Shown here in pieces: positions 8,292 to 16,252 of a stretch of DNA of 64,000 nt (positions are counted from its first letter, which is position 1; every line of letters starts with the position of its first letter). The DNA comes from Sphingomonas sanxanigenens (GTDB taxonomy: Bacteria > Pseudomonadota > Alphaproteobacteria > Sphingomonadales > Sphingomonadaceae), in assembly GCA_003240855.1 (NCBI GenBank), contig QFNN01000002.1, positions 62,001 through 126,000 of the forward strand, given 5' to 3'. The position numbers and the translations under genes are program-made. The notes beneath the pieces were generated by a model. The model was not told the DNA's origin, made no database searches, and worked only from the letters and a program-made list of their open reading frames with translations.

Positions 8292-8909
8292 ATGGCACGC
8301 GTATCGATCGGACGAGTCCGGATGGCGATGATCGCCGCCGGCCTTGCGGCAGTCACCGCCCCGGCCTCGGCGCCGGCGCAGTTCACCCAGAATTATACCT
8401 TCCTGAAGGCCGTGCGCGATCGCGACGGCAACAAGATGGAAGAAACGCTCCACAAGGGCGGCCCCAATCTGATCGACACGCGCGACATCAACACCGGCGA
8501 GTCGGCGGTGCATATTGTGACGCGGCGGCGCGATGCGACCTGGCTGCAATATATGCTCCAGAAGGGCGCCAATCCCAATGCACGCGACAATGACGGCAAT
8601 ACGGCGCTTATATATGCCGCGCAGGTCGGCTTTGACGACGGCGTCCGCATTCTGATCGCGGCGCATGCCCAGGTCGACATTACCAACCGATCGGGCGAAA
8701 CGGCCCTGATCAAGGCCGTGCAGGGCGGCGACCTGCTATGCGTGCGCCTGCTGCTCGCCGCCGGTGCCAACCCCAAGAAGGCCGACACGATCGCGGGGAT
8801 GACCGCGCGCGACTATGCGGCGCGCGATCCCCGGCTGTCGGTGATCCTGAAGGAAATCGATTTGGCCAAACCCGTAGCCCCCGCCCGGCCGGTCGCGGGC
8901 CCCAAATAG
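8292..8909 (+). CDS. Secreted ankyrin-repeat protein
   Basis: A 205-residue protein with an N-terminal signal peptide (MARVSIGRVRMAMIAAGLAAVTAPASAPAQ, cleavage probably after the APA region). About four ankyrin repeats follow: NTGESAVHIVTRRRDATWLQYMLQKGANPN, DGNTALIYAAQVGFDDGVRILI, SGETALIKAVQGGDLLCVRLLLAAGANP and a final degenerate repeat. The frame extends far upstream on the plus strand over minus-strand genes, but that part is not coding. Likely a periplasmic protein-protein interaction module; partner unknown. It diverges from the SCO gene with 39 bases between. Confidence 0.88.
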   Translation: MARVSIGRVRMAMIAAGLAAVTAPASAPAQFTQNYTFLKAVRDRDGNKMEETLHKGGPNLIDTRDINTGESAVHIVTRRRDATWLQYMLQKGANPNARDNDGNTALIYAAQVGFDDGVRILIAAHAQVDITNRSGETALIKAVQGGDLLCVRLLLAAGANPKKADTIAGMTARDYAARDPRLSVILKEIDLAKPVAPARPVAGPK

Positions 8910-8958
8910 CGCCAGGCCGATCAGTCCCGTCGGGAATTGCGCAGGAGATGGCAACGGG

Positions 8959-9321
8959 ATGTTTCGGGTGGATTATGACGCGCAGCTCAACCTGCTGCGC
9001 ATCCATGTGGAAGGATTCTGGAAGCCCGGGCACGTTGCGGCTCTGGCGGCGGCGATCGGCGCGAAGGTGCAGGAAATCCGCGCAGATCGCGACGATTTCG
9101 ACACAATCGTCGAATCGTTCGGCTTCCCGGTGCAGGCCAATGACGTGGCCGATTCGCTCGCCAGCATCATGCTGGCGGGCATGACGCTGACGACGGGGCG
9201 CGCGGCCGTCGTCGTCGGCAGCTACCTCAATCGTCTGCAGGTCGAGCGCACATTGGCGCATCCACGCTTGCGCCCCTTCCAGTCGATGGAGGAAGCGCTC
9301 GTCTGGCTGGGCAGGATTTAG
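8959..9321 (+). CDS. Conserved hypothetical protein, STAS/SpoIIAA-like
   Basis: A 120-residue soluble protein (MFRVDYDAQLNLLRIHVEGFW). The alternation of a strand, a helix and FDTIVESFGFPVQ, followed by RAAVVVGSYLNRLQVERTL and FQSMEEALVWLG, suggests the SpoIIAA/STAS-like alpha/beta fold seen in small sphingomonad proteins; the last part resembles the usual end of such domains. No catalytic motif. The 3' end overlaps the convergent mmcB-like gene by four bases. Function unknown. Confidence 0.78.
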   Translation: MFRVDYDAQLNLLRIHVEGFWKPGHVAALAAAIGAKVQEIRADRDDFDTIVESFGFPVQANDVADSLASIMLAGMTLTTGRAAVVVGSYLNRLQVERTLAHPRLRPFQSMEEALVWLGRI

Positions 9322-9815
9322 CCGAGCGTCGCGCAGTCCGGGTCAACGAGATCGAGCAGCCGCCGCGCCGAGCGGCGGGCGAAACGCAACGTTTCCGCCT
9401 TGCGCCGCGCGGGCGGCATCGGCCGCAGCGGCGCTTCGCGCGCGATCGCGGCGTCATAGCGATCGGCGACGATCAGCCCGCTGACACCTGGACCAAGCGC
9501 CTCGCCATCGAACGGCGAGAGATCGAATCCGGCAGGCACTGCCCAGAAGAAACGATCGCAATAATCGAGATAGTCGCCCCATTTGCCGTCGCCGAGCAGA
9601 TCGGCGCGCGACACCTTTATCTCGACGATCACGATCGCGCCGCGCGAATCGATGGCCATGAGGTCGGCGCGACGGCCATTGCCGAGAGGCACTTCGCAGA
9701 TCGCGACGAGATCGTGCCTGAGCAGCAGGCGCGAAACGCCGCGCACGACATCGAGCGCGACCATGGGAGATTGGGATTCGCTCGCCCCGAACGGCGGAAG
9801 GGGGGATGTCGCCAT
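9318..9815 (-). CDS. mmcB: MmcB family DNA repair-associated protein
   Basis: A protein of about 165 residues with a PD-(D/E)xK nuclease-like core: VPLGNGRRADLMAIDSRGAIVIVEIKVSRADLLGD carries the D, ExK pattern (EIK). The following KWGDYLDYCDRFFWAVP is typical of MmcB, a protein named from the Caulobacter mitomycin C resistance operon and found in alphaproteobacteria. The start is uncertain: ATG at 9815 (MATSPLPP) or 9833; a GAAGGGGGG run sits just before 9815. It overlaps the convergent gene by four bases at its end. Function beyond a role in DNA damage tolerance is not clear. Confidence 0.85.
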   Translation of the reverse strand: MATSPLPPFGASESQSPMVALDVVRGVSRLLLRHDLVAICEVPLGNGRRADLMAIDSRGAIVIVEIKVSRADLLGDGKWGDYLDYCDRFFWAVPAGFDLSPFDGEALGPGVSGLIVADRYDAAIAREAPLRPMPPARRKAETLRFARRSARRLLDLVDPDCATLG

Positions 9816-9862
9816 CCCCCCTTCATAGAACATCTAGAGAACATCGGGAAGAGGAATTGCAA

Positions 9863-9884
9863 CTTCGCTGCGCTCGCAATGACG
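9863..9884. repeat. Half copy of the dispersed repeat arm
   Basis: The 22-base string CTTCGCTGCGCTCGCAATGACG matches the right arm of the inverted repeats at 6436-6512 and 55705-55789 with one difference. The left arm is absent, so it is a solo remnant. It lies in the 85-base gap between the mmcB-like and sleB-like genes. Confidence 0.7.
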
Positions 9885-9900
9885 GAACAAGTCGCGCGGA

Positions 9901-10572
9901 TCAGCGATAGAATACGTGGTTGCCGAGCTGGGCGACGCGCGTCTTGCCCCAATTGGGGGACACGCGGCGGGCGTGGAAATAAAGCGCTTCCGAAGCGCGG
10001 CTTTCCCACTGGTCCTTCATCGCGATCTCCGCGACAGCGACGGCATGTTCCCAGTCACGGCTGCCGGTGCGGATCGGCGGGAAGCCGCCGCGGCGCACGA
10101 AGGAGAACTGGCCGGGCTGAAAAACGACGGAGCAGATCGAACCGGGAAAACGGCCGGATTCGGCGCGGTTGATGATCACCTCGGCGACCGCCAACTGACC
10201 TTCGAGCGGCTCGCTCTTGGATTCGAAATAGACGGCCCCGGCCAGGCAATGGAGATCGCGGTCGATATGCGCCGGCATCGCATGCGCCGAAACGAGCTCG
10301 CTGAGCGAGCGCGGCGCGTCTTGCGAATCATCGGATTCGACCGCGGCGGCGGAAGGCGTTTTCTGGACGACTTCGCGGCGCGGCGCGAAGATGGTCGAAC
10401 GATCCTGAAGCGCGGAAGGCTCTACCGGCAGGAGGGGAGCCGAAGCGCTATGCGTCGAATCGATAGTGGCTATCTCCCCGCTCAACGCCAGCGAGGGATC
10501 GGTCGCCACGATGGTGGCGAAAGCAAAAAAGGCCACAGCCGCGAAACTCGCGGCGCGCATTGCAAAAGACAT
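9901..10572 (-). CDS. Cell wall hydrolase, SleB family
   Basis: A 223-residue exported protein: signal peptide (MSFAMRAASFAAVAFFAFATIVATDPSLA), then a ~75-residue low-complexity linker, then a Hydrolase_2 domain. The domain has LHCLAGAVYFESKSEPLEGQLAVAEVIINRAESGRFPGSICSVVFQ, in which the Glu of YFESKSE is the likely catalytic acid, and ends in ALYFHARRVSPNWG. SleB-type enzymes cleave peptidoglycan glycan strands. The ATG at 10572 has a GAG Shine-Dalgarno just upstream. It stands alone with 171 bases to the next upstream gene, in which I see nothing beyond a short GCGCTCAAGCGC palindrome near 10670. Confidence 0.92.
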   Translation of the reverse strand: MSFAMRAASFAAVAFFAFATIVATDPSLALSGEIATIDSTHSASAPLLPVEPSALQDRSTIFAPRREVVQKTPSAAAVESDDSQDAPRSLSELVSAHAMPAHIDRDLHCLAGAVYFESKSEPLEGQLAVAEVIINRAESGRFPGSICSVVFQPGQFSFVRRGGFPPIRTGSRDWEHAVAVAEIAMKDQWESRASEALYFHARRVSPNWGKTRVAQLGNHVFYR

Positions 10573-10743
10573 TCACTCAGCAAATAAAGCGGTGGTTCGA
10601 TCGAACGCAGGACGCCCACAAACTCTGGCGTCCCTGATCTTGCCCCCGACTGCGTTGTCATCTGCTGCGCTCAAGCGCACACAATGACCCGACGCGTGGA
10701 CATTGAGCGCCCCTTTCGAGACCAGAGCAGGTCAAGTCAACCT

Positions 10744-11079
10744 TCAGGTAATCATTTCAGCGGCGAACCGTTCTGCCTCTGCGATATCCAGTTCGATCAG
10801 CCACATATCGGGGTCGCGCGCTCTGCGACGCTCAATATATTGTGATCTTTCCGCTATATTATCAAAATCTTGGGGGCCGCAGCGCGCCCACCCATAATGG
10901 CCGTCAAGGCCCAGAATCCGCTCCAGAAGCGGCCCGGCCCGTCCCCTTTCGGCACATTCGACCAGAATCGCGCCAGCCCCGTCGTCACCGCGCGCGAGGA
11001 CCATCGCATGGCCCCCGGCGGCATTTGCCGCGCGAATCAGCGAATCAACGAGCATCCGGCTGGTCAGCCGCGCGGTCAT
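10744..11079 (-). CDS. DUF1491 family protein
   Basis: A 111-residue cytoplasmic protein, MTARLTSRMLVDSLIRAANAAGGHAMVLARGDDGAGAILVEC and then DFDNIAERSQYIERRRARDPDMWLIELDIAEAERFAAE. Both blocks match the alphaproteobacterial DUF1491 family as I know it. The function is unknown. It is the last gene of a minus-strand run and its start overlaps the upstream thioesterase stop by four bases (ATGA), so it is cotranslated with it. Confidence 0.88.
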   Translation of the reverse strand: MTARLTSRMLVDSLIRAANAAGGHAMVLARGDDGAGAILVECAERGRAGPLLERILGLDGHYGWARCGPQDFDNIAERSQYIERRRARDPDMWLIELDIAEAERFAAEMIT

Positions 11080-11555
11080 GCCTCCGTCCGGTATCCCGGT
11101 AACCCGGCAAGCGCGAATTTGGATCGCATGAAGGTGCCCGTGCCGCGCGCAGCTTCTTCGCCATCGACGTCGATCAGCCGCGCGTCGGCGACAAAAACGC
11201 GGCGGTGGCCGCTGATCCAGCGCCCCTCCGCAATAACCGGCCCGTCCTTGAGCGGGCGAGTGAAGAGGAGGTTGAACGCCGTGGTGAGCAGATAGCGATC
11301 GGTGACGAGGCTGTTCACCGCATAGAATGCCGCATCGTCGAGCATCTTGAAATAGATGGTGCCATGCGCGGCGCCCGCCGCGTGGCTGACGCGCGAATCG
11401 ATATTGAAATGGATGCGTGCGACCCCCGCCGAGACGATTTCGAGCCGTGAGTCGAACAGCTTGTTGATCGGCGCCGCCGCATAGAGCGATTCAAGCGCGC
11501 GGAAATGAGCCTGCTCGCCGGTCGGCGACAGGCCCGTTTCCGCCTCAGGCGGCAT
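11076..11555 (-). CDS. Hotdog-fold thioesterase (PaaI type)
   Basis: A 159-residue protein with a hotdog domain: INKLFDSRLEIVSAGVARIHFNIDSRVSHAAGAAHGTIYFKMLDDAAFYAVNSL carries the GxxHGG-like HAAGAAHG site typical of the 4HBT/PaaI family, which hydrolyses acyl-CoA thioesters. The chosen ATG (11555) overlaps the ptsN stop by 11 bases; an upstream ATG at 11585 lies deeper in ptsN and adds an Arg-rich stretch with no counterpart in the family. It leads directly into the DUF1491 gene. Substrate not predictable. Confidence 0.85.
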   Translation of the reverse strand: MPPEAETGLSPTGEQAHFRALESLYAAAPINKLFDSRLEIVSAGVARIHFNIDSRVSHAAGAAHGTIYFKMLDDAAFYAVNSLVTDRYLLTTAFNLLFTRPLKDGPVIAEGRWISGHRRVFVADARLIDVDGEEAARGTGTFMRSKFALAGLPGYRTEA

Positions 11556-12012
11556 CGCGCGTCTCCTGCGCCGCGAAGAGCGCATAAAGCGCGTCGTTCG
11601 ATCCCGCGCCGCGCAGCTTGGCGACGAAAGCCTGATCGCGCAGCCAGCGGCTCACCTGCGCCAGCGCCTTGAGGTGATCGGCCCCGGCTTCGACCGGCGA
11701 CAGCAGCATGAATATGAGATCGACGGGCAGATCGTCGATCGCCTGATAATCGATCGGCTTTTCGAGCCGGAAAAATGCGCCGACGACATGCGCCATCCCA
11801 TCGATCTTGCCGTGCGGAATGGCGATGCCGTTGCCGAATCCCGTCGAACCCAGCCGCTCGCGCTCGCTCACCCGGTCGACGATCAGGCGCGGCTCGATTC
11901 CGGCAAGCGGTCCCACCACGGCGCCAAGCTGCTGGAACAGCGCCTTCTTGTTGGTGACCGCAACGTCCGCGAGGACCGCGCCCGGTTGAAGCAGATGCGA
12001 GAAATCGATCAT
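11545..12012 (-). CDS. ptsN: Nitrogen-PTS EIIA protein PtsN
   Basis: A 155-residue EIIA(Ntr) phosphocarrier. The start MIDFSHLLQPGAVLADVAVTNKKALFQQLG is the family start; an in-frame upstream ATG at 12126 lies inside hpf. The phosphorylatable histidine is H67 in GNGIAIPHGKIDG, followed by the usual FFRLEKPIDYQAIDDLPVDLIFMLLSP. PtsN sits at the end of the nitrogen phosphotransfer chain and influences potassium, nitrogen and stress regulation. The hpf-ptsN order is conserved in proteobacteria; here dnaQ replaces rpoN upstream. It is 86 bases after hpf. Confidence 0.93.
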   Translation of the reverse strand: MIDFSHLLQPGAVLADVAVTNKKALFQQLGAVVGPLAGIEPRLIVDRVSERERLGSTGFGNGIAIPHGKIDGMAHVVGAFFRLEKPIDYQAIDDLPVDLIFMLLSPVEAGADHLKALAQVSRWLRDQAFVAKLRGAGSNDALYALFAAQETRDAA

Positions 12013-12098
12013 TGGCGTTCCGAATGGCAGGCCGCCGCCCCTTGAAAAGGAGCGGCGACCCAATTCGCTTCGGCTGAAAGGACTATTTGGCGTCCGGG

Positions 12099-12671
12099 TC
12101 AAGCCGCGCGTTGCGGTTCGACCCAACCGATCGTCCCATCGCCGCGTCGATAGACCATATTGTAGGTGCCCGTGCCGCTATTGCGGAACAGCAGCGCATT
12201 GGTGTTGCGCAGATCGAGCATCATCACTGCATCGGACACCGTCGCTTCCGGCACGTCGACGCGCGTTTCGGCGATGATCAGCGGATTGTCCGCAGGTTCC
12301 TGATCCTGGGCCGCTTCCTCGAACACCGTATAGCCGGCCTCGCCGTCGAGAAGTTCAGGCGCTTGCGCGCTGTTTCGATCCTTCAATCGTCGGGTGTAGC
12401 GGCGGAGCTGCTTCTCGATCTTGTCAGCGGCGCCGTCGAATGCCGGGTGAGCTTCGTTACCCTCGGCGCTGCCCTTCAGGATCACGCCCTGATTCACATG
12501 GGCGACGATGTCGCAACGAAAGCGATAATCGTGCGGTCCCTTGCCGAACGTGACCTGGGCGGAAAGCGCGCGCGAGAAATATTTATCGGCCAGTCCCTGA
12601 AGCCGCTCTTCGACATGATCGCGAAGCGCTTCGCCGGTATCGACCTGATGTCCCGAAACGCGGATTTCCAT
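12099..12671 (-). CDS. hpf: Long-form ribosome hibernation promoting factor
   Basis: A 190-residue protein with an N-terminal ribosome-binding S30AE domain (MEIRVSGHQVDTGEALRDHVEERLQGLADKYF) and a C-terminal dimerisation domain (ENAQ-type region RVDVPEATVSDAVMMLDLRNTNALLFRNSGTGTYNMVYRRGDGTIGWVEP). The two-domain length marks it as long HPF, which makes inactive 100S ribosome dimers in stationary phase. Start ATG 12671 has a strong ribosome site (AAGGAGG, spaced 5 bases). An upstream ATG at 12701 was rejected. A GC-rich hairpin precedes the ribosome site. Confidence 0.95.
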   Translation of the reverse strand: MEIRVSGHQVDTGEALRDHVEERLQGLADKYFSRALSAQVTFGKGPHDYRFRCDIVAHVNQGVILKGSAEGNEAHPAFDGAADKIEKQLRRYTRRLKDRNSAQAPELLDGEAGYTVFEEAAQDQEPADNPLIIAETRVDVPEATVSDAVMMLDLRNTNALLFRNSGTGTYNMVYRRGDGTIGWVEPQRAA

Positions 12672-12689
12672 ACCGTCCTCCTTCAAACC

Positions 12690-12711
12690 GGGGGCGGCCA
12701 CTTTCCGCCCC
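12690..12711 (-). terminator. GC hairpin between dnaQ and hpf
   Basis: On the minus strand GGGGCGG and CCGCCCC pair with a 7-base loop, a few bases after the dnaQ stop and just before the hpf ribosome site. There is no uridine run. It may attenuate readthrough from the upstream operon or shield the hpf leader. Confidence 0.35.
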
Positions 12712-12719
12712 CCACAGGG

Positions 12720-13445
12720 TCAACCGGCCGTCGCCGGCGCGGTTCCGACATCGTTCCACAACGGGTCGCTGAGCTTTTCGACAAAGGCCGCGTGGCGCGC
12801 CAGCTCTTCCTCCGACGCCGCGTGCGGCCGCGCCGGACGAGCGGCCCGCGGAGCAAAGGCAGGACCGCGCGTCGCCATCGTCGCATTGGGCCGGCGCACT
12901 TCCGCCTCGTCATCAGGCAGGAGCAGGCCGATCTGCCGCCCGCCGGTCAATTCGACATAAACCTGCGCAAGCAGTTGCGCATCGAGCAGCGCGCCATGCT
13001 TCACACGGTGGCTGCGATCGATGCCATAGCGCGTGCACAACGCATCAAGGCTATGCTTGGCGCCGGGATGGCGCGAACGCGACATGGCGAGCGTATCGAT
13101 CATGCGCGATTGCGCGATGTGAAGCCGCCCGCATTCGCCCAGCTCATAATTCATGAAGCCGAAGTCGAAGCTGGCGTTATGTGCGACGAGCGGACTGTCC
13201 TCGAGAAAATCGAGCAGATCCTCGACGACGTCGCCGAACAGCGGTTTGTCCGCCAGGAAGGCCTCGCTCAGCCCGTGGACGGCCTGCGCCTCGGGCGGCA
13301 TCGATCGCTCGGGGTTGAAATAGGCGTGAAAGACGCGCCCCGTCTCGACCCGGTTGATCAGCTCGACGCAGCCTATCTCGACGAGCCGGTGGCCTTCCGA
13401 AACGTGGATGCCGGTTGTTTCGGTATCAAAGACGATCTCGCGCAT
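12720..13445 (-). CDS. dnaQ: DNA polymerase III epsilon subunit (3'-5' proofreading exonuclease)
   Basis: A 241-residue DEDDh exonuclease that proofreads replication. Motifs: FDTETTG (Asp and Glu ligands, about D7 and E9), VAHNASFDFGFMNYEL (Exo II), and HGALLDAQLLAQVYVEL (Exo III with the HxAxxD pattern). The last 60 residues are Ala/Arg/Pro rich and would contain the polymerase-binding tail. The start at 13445 (MREIVFD) overlaps the 3' end of coaE by 73 bases. The coaE-dnaQ order after aroE is typical of the alphaproteobacterial origin neighbourhood. Confidence 0.93.
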   Translation of the reverse strand: MREIVFDTETTGIHVSEGHRLVEIGCVELINRVETGRVFHAYFNPERSMPPEAQAVHGLSEAFLADKPLFGDVVEDLLDFLEDSPLVAHNASFDFGFMNYELGECGRLHIAQSRMIDTLAMSRSRHPGAKHSLDALCTRYGIDRSHRVKHGALLDAQLLAQVYVELTGGRQIGLLLPDDEAEVRRPNATMATRGPAFAPRAARPARPHAASEEELARHAAFVEKLSDPLWNDVGTAPATAG

Positions 13446-14047
13446 TGGCTGCAATATCGGACTCGTTTGGCCGCGAGGCAAGTGACGAGCTTACCAACTT
13501 GCGCACGCGTGATGTGGCGCGGCCGTCCGGTCTCGATCACGACATCGGCCCGGCGGCGCTTTTCCGCGTCGGGAAGCTGCTTGGCGAGAATCGCGGCGAG
13601 CCGAGCCGGGCTCATCCCCGGCCGCGCAAGGACGCGGCGGTGCTGGATCCAGACCGGGGCAGAGGCGACCGCGACGAGATCGACCCGCCGCCAGCCGCCC
13701 TTTTCAAAGAGCAAGGGAATGTCGAGCACAACCAGCCGCCGCGAACAGTTGAGCCGCAGGAAGCGGCGGCGCGATCGTTCGACCGCGGGGTGAACAATAT
13801 GTTCGAGCCGGCGGAGCGCGGCATGATCGTGAAGCACCGCCCGGCCCAACGCCGCGCGATCGACGCCGTTGGGGCCGGTCGTCCCCGGAAAGGCCGATTC
13901 GATATGGGGAATCAGCGCGCCGCCCGGACCCTGCAGCCTGTGAACCTCGGCGTCGGCATCGAACACCGGGACGCCAAACGAACGGAACATGCCGGCCACC
14001 GCCGACTTGCCCATGCCGATCGAGCCCGTAAGTCCGATGACGATCAT
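13373..14047 (-). CDS. coaE: Dephospho-CoA kinase
   Basis: A 224-residue P-loop kinase for the last step of coenzyme A synthesis. It begins MIVIGLTGSIGMGKSAVAGMF (Walker A GSIGMGKS), contains FDADAEVHRL, HPAVERSRRRFL and VLDIPLLFE, the usual CoaE strings, and ends its recognisable domain near ADVVIETGRPRHITRAQVGKLV. The final ~25 residues (AKRVRYCSQCARSSLIPKQPASTFRK) are out of the usual range and are coded inside the dnaQ 5' region. The start overlaps the aroE stop (ATGA at 14044). Confidence 0.93.
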   Translation of the reverse strand: MIVIGLTGSIGMGKSAVAGMFRSFGVPVFDADAEVHRLQGPGGALIPHIESAFPGTTGPNGVDRAALGRAVLHDHAALRRLEHIVHPAVERSRRRFLRLNCSRRLVVLDIPLLFEKGGWRRVDLVAVASAPVWIQHRRVLARPGMSPARLAAILAKQLPDAEKRRRADVVIETGRPRHITRAQVGKLVTCLAAKRVRYCSQCARSSLIPKQPASTFRKATGSSR

Positions 14048-14853
14048 TGCGTCAGCAGATCGCGCAAATCCTCGTCATGCTCGCGCGCTGCGGGGAGGCC
14101 GAAGAAAAGCTCGAAAGCCACGGCGGCCTGACCGACAAGCATTTCAAGCCCGTCGACCGCCTCCAGCCCGCGCGCTTCAGCCGCAGCGAGCAGCGGCGTG
14201 ACCAACGGCGCATAGACCAGATCATAGACGAGCGCGTCGTCGGGCAGCGGCGACAGATCGATATCGAGCTGCGGCTGACCTTCCATGCCCAGCGACGAGG
14301 CGTTGACCAGGAGCGCGGCGGGCGGAAGCCGCTCGCCAAGGCCGTGAACCTTGCCTTTCAATCCAAAGGCCGCGAGCAGCGCCGCGCCTTTCAGCACATT
14401 ACGATTGAACAGCGCCACCTGACCGACGCCAGCCCGGGAAAGCGCGAACAGAACCGCCCGCGCGGCGCCGCCCGCGCCGATCACCGCGACAGTCTGCCCC
14501 GCCAGATCGAGATCGGCGATCGGCGCGTAGAATCCCGCCGCATCGCTGTTTGTGCCGATCAATTGCCCGTCATCATCGCGGATCACGCAATTGATCGCGC
14601 CGATCGAGTCGCGCACGCCGCCGGGATCAGCGACATGATCGAGCGCGGCGATCTTATGCGGCACGGTGATGTTGCAGCCGCGCCAGTCCGGATCGCTGCG
14701 CCGCAGATCGAAAAAGGCCGGCAGGTTTTCGGCGAGCACGTGCGTCTTGCGATAAGACGCATCGATGCCCAGCTTTTCGAGCCAGAAATTGTGAATGAGC
14801 GGCGATTTGGAATGGGCGATCGGGTCGCCGATGACTTCCGCATAGATTGTCAT
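14044..14853 (-). CDS. aroE: Shikimate dehydrogenase (NADP+)
   Basis: A 269-residue enzyme that reduces 3-dehydroshikimate in aromatic amino acid synthesis. Substrate-binding motifs: VIGDPIAHSKSPLIHN and NITVPHK (catalytic Lys). The NADP Rossmann region is AVIGAGGAARAVLFAL with FNRN after it. The C-terminus has ALVYDLVYAPLVTPLL and the GLEMLVGQAAVAFELF string. The start overlaps the maf stop (ATGA at 14850) and its stop overlaps coaE. No frameshift or missing residue seen. Confidence 0.96.
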   Translation of the reverse strand: MTIYAEVIGDPIAHSKSPLIHNFWLEKLGIDASYRKTHVLAENLPAFFDLRRSDPDWRGCNITVPHKIAALDHVADPGGVRDSIGAINCVIRDDDGQLIGTNSDAAGFYAPIADLDLAGQTVAVIGAGGAARAVLFALSRAGVGQVALFNRNVLKGAALLAAFGLKGKVHGLGERLPPAALLVNASSLGMEGQPQLDIDLSPLPDDALVYDLVYAPLVTPLLAAAEARGLEAVDGLEMLVGQAAVAFELFFGLPAAREHDEDLRDLLTQ

Positions 14854-15443
14854 GCGAGGATCAGCTTTCGGGTCCTGAGGTAATCGAGAAGCGGCAGAAG
14901 AGGCATGCCGAGAATGGTGGAATGGCTGCCTTCGATCCGGCTGAAAAGCTGGATCCCCAGGCCTTCGATCCGATAGCAGCCGACGCAGCCGAGGATCGCG
15001 TCGCCTTCGCGATCAAGATAATCGGCGAGAAAATCGTCACCAAGCGCGCGCATATGGAGCGTTGCGCGATCGACGGCGCGCCAGACAGGGCGCCCGCCCT
15101 CCGCCACCACGACGGCGCTGTGAAGCCGGTGCGGCCGGCCGGCGAGCATGCGAAGCTGGGCCTCTGCACGATCGCGCGTGCCGGGCTTGTCGAGCAGCGC
15201 GCCGTCATCGGCCTGGAGCACCTGATCCGATCCGATCACGAGGTCGCCGGGAAAACGCGCCGAGAGTTTGACGGCCTTCAGTTCTGCCAGCGCATCGGCA
15301 AGATCGCGTGCGGCGAGATGTGCGAAAGCGGCCTTGGCCGTTTCCTCATCGACCATCGGCGATTCGGCGCGGAAAGGCACGCCGGCTTCATCGAGCATGC
15401 GCCGCCGCGCCGCGCTCTGCGAAGCGAGGATGATCGCGGTCAA
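14850..15443 (-). CDS. Maf family nucleotide pyrophosphatase
   Basis: A 197-residue Maf/YceF protein that hydrolyses non-canonical or canonical NTPs to monophosphates. Characteristic pieces: ILASQSAARRRMLDEAGVPFR (the SxSxxR motif near the start), GDLVIGSDQVLQ (catalytic Asp), and the late DAILGCVGCYRIEGLGIQLFSRIEGSHSTILGMPL. Its start overlaps the ppsR stop and its stop overlaps aroE, each by four bases. Which Maf subtype it is (dTTPase/UTPase or m7GTPase) cannot be settled by eye. Confidence 0.92.
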   Translation of the reverse strand: MTAIILASQSAARRRMLDEAGVPFRAESPMVDEETAKAAFAHLAARDLADALAELKAVKLSARFPGDLVIGSDQVLQADDGALLDKPGTRDRAEAQLRMLAGRPHRLHSAVVVAEGGRPVWRAVDRATLHMRALGDDFLADYLDREGDAILGCVGCYRIEGLGIQLFSRIEGSHSTILGMPLLPLLDYLRTRKLILA

Positions 15444-16252
15444 CGCGCGCGCTCGTTATAGAAATTGATGATCGCCGCCGCCGTTTCCTCGATCGACCGG
15501 CGCGTGACGTCAATCACCGGCCAGCCATTGTCACCGAACATGCGGCGCGCATAGGCGATCTCGCGCGTCACCGAATCCTGATCGACATAGCTCGTCTCAG
15601 GCGCCTGATTGAGCGAAAGCAGGCGGTTGCGACGGATCGCGACCAGCCGGTCCGGCGACGCCGTCAGCCCCACCACCATCGGATGACGCAAGGTATAGAG
15701 CGAGGGCGGCGGCGGGCTTTCGACCACGATCGGAATGTTCGCGGCCTTGAACCCGCGATTGGCGAGATAGATTGACGTCGGCGTCTTTGAAGTGCGCGAG
15801 ATGCCGGCGAGGACGATGTCGGCTTCCTCCCAATCCTCCCAGCCAATGCCATCGTCATGCGCGATGGTGAACTGGATCGCGTCGACGCGCGCGAAATAGG
15901 CGGCGTCGAGCGTGTGCTGGCGGCCCGGGCGCGCCTTAGCGGTCTGGCCAAGCAGGTTGGACAGCGCATCCGTGACCGGATCGAGCGCCGCTACTGCCGG
16001 CAATCCAAGCGCCCGGCAGCGGCTTTCGAGCGTGCGGCGAATGTCGCTGTTGACCAGCGTGAAAAGGACAAGGCCGGGATTCTGCGCGATCTCGTCAAGG
16101 ATACGCTCAAGATTGGCTTCCGATCGCACCATCGGCCAGAAATGCTTGATCGTCTCGACGCCATCGAACTGGGCGAGCGCCGCCTTGGCGATATTCTCCA
16201 GCGTCTCGCCCGTCGAATCGGAAAGCAAATGGACGTGAAGTCGTGTCGTCAA
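15440..16252 (-). CDS. ppsR: Pyruvate, water dikinase regulatory protein (PpsR/DUF299)
   Basis: A 270-residue bifunctional kinase/phosphorylase that regulates PEP synthase or pyruvate phosphate dikinase through ADP-dependent threonine phosphorylation. I chose the TTG at 16252 (LTTRLHVHLLSDSTGETLE): it gives the normal family length and start, whereas the upstream ATG adds 25 unrelated residues. The ATP-binding pieces SDSTGET and GISRTSKTPTSIYLANRG are present. First gene of the ppsR-maf-aroE-coaE-dnaQ series, which in Caulobacter and Rickettsia borders the replication origin. Confidence 0.92.
   Translation of the reverse strand: MTTRLHVHLLSDSTGETLENIAKAALAQFDGVETIKHFWPMVRSEANLERILDEIAQNPGLVLFTLVNSDIRRTLESRCRALGLPAVAALDPVTDALSNLLGQTAKARPGRQHTLDAAYFARVDAIQFTIAHDDGIGWEDWEEADIVLAGISRTSKTPTSIYLANRGFKAANIPIVVESPPPPSLYTLRHPMVVGLTASPDRLVAIRRNRLLSLNQAPETSYVDQDSVTREIAYARRMFGDNGWPVIDVTRRSIEETAAAIINFYNERAR

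Noticed and set aside
12087..13793. A 568-codon plus-strand frame over hpf, dnaQ and coaE
   Set aside because: The three minus-strand genes have clear family motifs; the plus frame is an antisense shadow.
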